Shown piece by piece: positions 50,901 through 52,406 of a stretch of 52,406 nucleotides of DNA. Under the pieces are notes generated by a model. It did not search any database, was not told where the DNA came from, and saw nothing but the letters and a program-made list of their open reading frames with translations. The translations under genes were made by a program, and so were the position numbers. Positions within the stretch are counted from its first letter, which is position 1, and the number at the start of each line of letters is the position of its first letter. Origin of the DNA: Verrucomicrobiaceae bacterium (GTDB lineage Bacteria > Verrucomicrobiota > Verrucomicrobiia > Verrucomicrobiales > Verrucomicrobiaceae); contig JARXAL010000202.1 in NCBI GenBank assembly GCA_029865835.1, forward strand, positions 1-52,406. Direction: 5' to 3'.

Positions 50901-51282
50901 AATCCCCATCGACCTCCAGCGCAAATACGCCACCGCCTTCGCCGTCGATTGGTCCTGGGTCATCGAAGCCGCCGCCCGCCGCCAGAAGTGGATTGATCAG
51001 AGCCAAAGCGTCAACCTCTTCTTCGGCGACACCGACATCCGCCCCCTCTCCCACATGTACCGCGCCGCCTGGCGCAAGGGATTGAAGACGACCTACTACC
51101 TCCGCACCAAGAGCGCCTCCAACATCGAAAAAGCCACCAGCGAAGTCGAGAAAGAGAAGCGCGGCATCGTCGGCACCCACGCCGCCAGTGTCGCCGCCGC
51201 CGCCAAATTCACCGCCGAAGAAAAACTCGCCTGCTCCATCGAGGCGATGCGCAACGGCGGCGAGTGTGAGGCTTGTCAGTAA
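47974..51282 (+). CDS. nrdA: Ribonucleoside-diphosphate reductase alpha subunit with N-terminal ATP-cones
   Basis: Catalytic subunit reducing NDPs to dNDPs. About 1,102 residues from the ATG at 47974; the track starts at a GTG (47896) whose extra 26 residues look like leader. The long N-terminus holds a canonical ATP-cone near 168-260 (VIRRSGQLVPWNHDKIEIAV) flanked by two degenerate cone-like segments (~45-150 and ~280-380), the multi-cone layout known from chlamydial class Ic enzymes. Catalytic features: CSSTPTLFNSG (Cys490), SSNLCTEITLN (radical Cys ~723), TAVCNLGSIL (Cys ~738), IAPTATISNIMGSSPCIEP, and the C-terminal redox pair CEAC (Cys1098/Cys1101). Strong C-ending codon bias matches nrdB, implying high expression. 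A perfect 9-bp terminator-like hairpin follows. Confidence 0.95.
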   Translation: MLNNLLQEDAHLKRIANTPKNQKPQFEWSSLASGVVGTGGKSIKVLVGADERDFDVGEIADTVGGAITDLLLARQKEQDIYNDHNRRLVKSISQAVVEELQSKAGEREASGAPSINAREIHDVIERALVRQNAHDVARTLAEKRKRSGDELLSGVRTTTAPQPIFVNAKVIRRSGQLVPWNHDKIEIAVRKAFLSMELDSSPAVAVAEAVSRAISEESKQFVHIEDVQNLVEEELMKQGHFKVARSYIQYRAMRNTLRDADDIQESIAVSEESEQQQSLILVRTNDGNSFLWDGQDLKKRIDFAALGLDLCFNRAEIEMELRRSIFSEITEDALKTTIILNARTMMQHDADFAKFAARILLTYIYEEVLGWDIARDGIEALPAFHRRAFRRNLARGVEIERIHPRLLQFNLDRLADALDPAADMDFDFLGIQTLYDRYLIIDKKAQPSKRLEAPQLFWMRVAMGLCVDEKGDAEERIISLYRLYKSRRFCSSTPTLFNSGTMHSQLSSCYLYKVDDSIESIMIRGIAENAFLSKWAGGLGGSWTSVRGTGGYIKGTNGESQGVIPFLKLHNDQLVAVNQGGKRRGSGCAYLEVWHNDIEDFLQLRVNTGDDRRRAHDLNTANWIPDLFMKRMEARENWTLFRANEVPDLHDLFGSAFEKRYAEYEAKAEAGEIFGRQIPAIDLWKSMLKSIFETGHPWITFKDPCNVRSPQDHVGVIHSSNLCTEITLNTSADETAVCNLGSILIDNHLEENGEIDHVKLRDTIRTAVRMLDNVIDINFYPTEAAKTANSRHRPIGLGVMGLQYALYKKGIAFASKEGVEFNDEFMEATAYYAYEASSDLAKEKGTYSTYKGSKWDRGLLPQDTVDLLEKERGLPIEVPRGGKMDWSGLRAKIAKQGMRNSNVLAIAPTATISNIMGSSPCIEPLFTNMYTKSNLSGDFMVLNPYLVRDLKKRGLWTPEVRARINYTDGELGSIEEIPIDLQRKYATAFAVDWSWVIEAAARRQKWIDQSQSVNLFFGDTDIRPLSHMYRAAWRKGLKTTYYLRTKSASNIEKATSEVEKEKRGIVGTHAASVAAAAKFTAEEKLACSIEAMRNGGECEACQ

Positions 51283-51310
51283 AGTAGCACCAGCTTCCAG
51301 CTTGTGTGAA

Positions 51311-51335
51311 GACGGCGGGTATCTTGCCCGCCGTC
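51311..51335 (+). terminator. Terminator-like hairpin after nrdA
   Basis: GACGGCGGG-TATCTTG-CCCGCCGTC forms a perfect 9-bp G+C-rich stem 28 bases after the nrdA stop. The following CCTCATTC is only weakly U-rich, so termination may depend on additional factors. Confidence 0.6.
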
Positions 51336-51375
51336 CCTCATTCAGCCAAAAACGCGCCACCTGCCTTGTCCCACC

Positions 51376-51560
51376 ATGCAGGTTGTCGCACGCGTCGGAC
51401 CTTACCGCCTGTTCTTCTACTCGAGCGAAGGTACAGATCCCATCCATGTCCATGCCGAGCGTGACGACAGGGCAGCCAAGTTCTGGGTGGAGCCTGTAGA
51501 GCTTGCCTCTTCCGGAGGTTTTGGCGCAGCCGAGTTACGAAAAATTGAAGCCCTTGTGAC
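51376..51560 (+). pseudogene. DUF4160 protein, 3'-truncated
   Basis: From the ATG at 51376 the frame encodes a clear DUF4160 domain: VVARVGPYRLFFYSSEG, PIHVHAE, AAKFWVEPVELASSGGFGAA and ELRKIEALV. The family normally ends with about 15 more residues containing an EAW-E-YF-like segment. Here the frame instead runs out of phase through the next gene and stops at 51828. A small deletion joining the end of this gene to the start of the DUF2442 gene explains this. DUF4160 and DUF2442 genes are commonly paired and have been suggested to be toxin-antitoxin-like. Probably non-functional. Confidence 0.65.
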
Positions 51561-51887
51561 TTGCGAATCCGCCGCGTCACCTTCCAGGCAGACCTCATGC
51601 GCGTCCACCTTGAGGACGGACAGGTGCTGGTCGTCCCCATCAGGCTCTACCCCCGCCTCCAATTTGCGACCATGCCCGAGCGCCGAAACCACCGCCTCAT
51701 TGAGGGGGGCAAAGGCATCAACTGGCCAGACCTGGATGAGGACATCAGCCTGCAGGGCCTCCTGGCTCGCCAACCCTCCTCGGAGTCCGCCAAATCCGTG
51801 CTCAAGTGGCTCCAAGCCCGTCAGCTGAAACACTCACCCACGCCAACCTTGCTTGCAGACATTCAGCTTCTGGCTCCTCCCAAGTGA
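51561..51887 (+). CDS. DUF2442 domain protein
   Basis: 108 residues from a TTG start. RVTFQADLMRVHLEDGQVLV, VPIRLYPRLQFATMPERRNH and GGGKGINWPDLDEDISLQGL are the DUF2442 core; the W-P-x-L-D-E-D-I motif is diagnostic. The N-terminus is shorter than usual and begins where DUF4160 is cut, so the native start may be lost. The partner gene is truncated and the following HicB-like gene is dead, so this may be the last intact member of a decaying module. Molecular function is unknown. Confidence 0.75.
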   Translation: MRIRRVTFQADLMRVHLEDGQVLVVPIRLYPRLQFATMPERRNHRLIEGGKGINWPDLDEDISLQGLLARQPSSESAKSVLKWLQARQLKHSPTPTLLADIQLLAPPK

Positions 51888-51888
51888 C

Positions 51889-52128
51889 CTGAAACCGGAA
51901 GACCGCTGCCACCGCTTTGTTCGCTGGTCAGATGAAGACTAGTGCTACATCGGCTACTGCACGGACCTCTACCTCGGCGGTGTCTGCCAAGGCGACCAGG
52001 AAGAGACCACCTATTCCGAACTCTGCGCCATCGTCCGCGACGAAGTCGCCCACCGTCTTGCCAAAGGTGAGCCCATGCCCAGAGCCGCAGTCCGCGCCAG
52101 TCGCGACTTAGAGTTTGCAGTGAGCTAA
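51889..52128 (+). pseudogene. HicB-like antitoxin remnant with internal amber codon
   Basis: The frame LKPEDRCHRFVRWSDED is followed by TAG at 51940-51942. It then continues CYIGYCTDLYLGGVCQGDQE and YSELCAIVRDEVAHRLAKGE to a TAA at 52126-52128. This is the pattern of HicB-family partial RNase H-fold antitoxins (W-S-x-E-D...G...C-x-D-L). The expected start MKPED is CTG-AAA-CCG here, so both the start codon and an internal codon have mutated. No hicA-like toxin gene is nearby. The ORF track shows only an out-of-frame shadow (51917-52111). Confidence 0.7.
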
Positions 52129-52406
52129 GGTTGCGCTTCCCGCACACAGGGCTCAACACGATAAAAAATGTCTAGCATCTGGCGCACAAGCGCGTGATAG
52201 AACAAACTCTGGTTCATCCAGCCATTTTCCATCACTCACCCCTTCCCTCACCAACTTCTCGGATAAACCTAAAAACGGAAATGGCTGAGGGCGAATCTGC
52301 CGCCGTCATTGGCCCCACAAGGCTTCCCGCTTCTCGGGTGGCATCACCTTTTCGATGCAACCGCTGCGAACCGGGAAGCCTTGTGGAACCAAGCACGACG
52401 CCATCT
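52129..52406. other. Gene-free right end of the window
   Basis: 278 bases after the HicB-like remnant with no ORF of protein-like character. Apart from the 72-base hairpin element listed separately I see nothing definite. A gene may begin beyond the window edge. Confidence 0.4.
52315..52386. repeat. Perfect 15-bp inverted repeat with nested stem
   Basis: CCACAAGGCTTCCCG (52315-52329) and CGGGAAGCCTTGTGG (52372-52386) are exact reverse complements separated by 42 bases. The spacer itself can fold: GGTGGCATC pairs imperfectly with GATGCAACC. The whole 72-base unit is a strong hairpin. It could be a REP/MITE-like intergenic element, a structured RNA or a bidirectional terminator. No ORF covers it. 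Confidence 0.75.

Noticed and set aside
44849-51942. Possible amber (TAG) recoding, suggested by two genes each broken by one TAG
   Set aside because: TAG is used as the ordinary stop of NOS, the O-antigen ligase and the hybrid kinase, and no suppressor tRNA is visible, so independent pseudogenisation is simpler.
1-52406. CRISPR array, insertion sequence or prophage genes
   Set aside because: I found no regularly spaced repeats, no transposase or integrase ORF and no phage structural genes in the window.

Overview
The window looks like a chromosomal segment of a Gram-negative bacterium, most probably a member of the Verrucomicrobiota. That assignment is inferred from several features together: a PEP-CTERM protein, a class Ic-type ribonucleotide reductase, a very C-rich codon bias in the nrd genes, few recognisable Shine-Dalgarno sites, and the surface-glycan gene types. 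No rRNA gene is present to fix the taxonomy.

Layout. (1) Positions 74-33020 are one long minus-strand array for a complex surface polysaccharide. In transcription order it starts with sugar-nucleotide genes: UDP-xylose synthase, UDP-glucose dehydrogenase, mannose-6-phosphate isomerase, gmd, and an rfbF-G-H-S-type set for a CDP-3,6-dideoxyhexose. This set ends in a chimeric rfbE/rfbS gene. An FAD mutase-like enzyme, a Wzx flippase and a Wzy-like polymerase follow. The rest is glycosyltransferases (ten in all), three O-acyltransferases (one frameshifted), a WcaF-type acetyltransferase, a VanZ-like protein, GDP-fucose synthase and a WecG/TagA transferase. The last gene, at 74-1201, is a bacterial nitric oxide synthase oxygenase. 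(2) Positions 33346-36509, plus strand, hold an O-antigen ligase/polymerase and the polyprenyl glycosylphosphotransferase that would start the repeat unit. (3) Positions 36804-44270 are a signalling block: a NarL/LuxR response regulator, a divergently oriented HTH plus receiver-like protein, an H-NOX protein, and a giant HNOBA-PAS-GAF hybrid histidine kinase with REC and Hpt domains. (4) Positions 44225-46223 hold a PEP-CTERM gene broken by one amber codon, a small membrane ORF and a tRNA-Ser. (5) Positions 46744-51282 are nrdB and nrdA with candidate NrdR boxes. (6) Positions 51376-52128 are decayed DUF4160, DUF2442 and HicB-like genes, followed by a strong inverted repeat.

How the parts may work together. 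The most striking combination is an NO source (NOS) at the end of the polysaccharide array and an NO-sensor pair (H-NOX with an HNOBA kinase) on its other side. A LuxR regulator and a shared TAAATAAA-type motif sit upstream of the polymer genes. This suggests, by inference only, an NO-controlled exopolysaccharide or biofilm circuit whose parts (NOS, H-NOX, HNOBA) parallel the animal NOS/guanylate cyclase pathway. The glycan genes also carry 10-base homopolymer tracts, a frameshift and a gene chimera, so the surface polymer is probably under diversifying selection.
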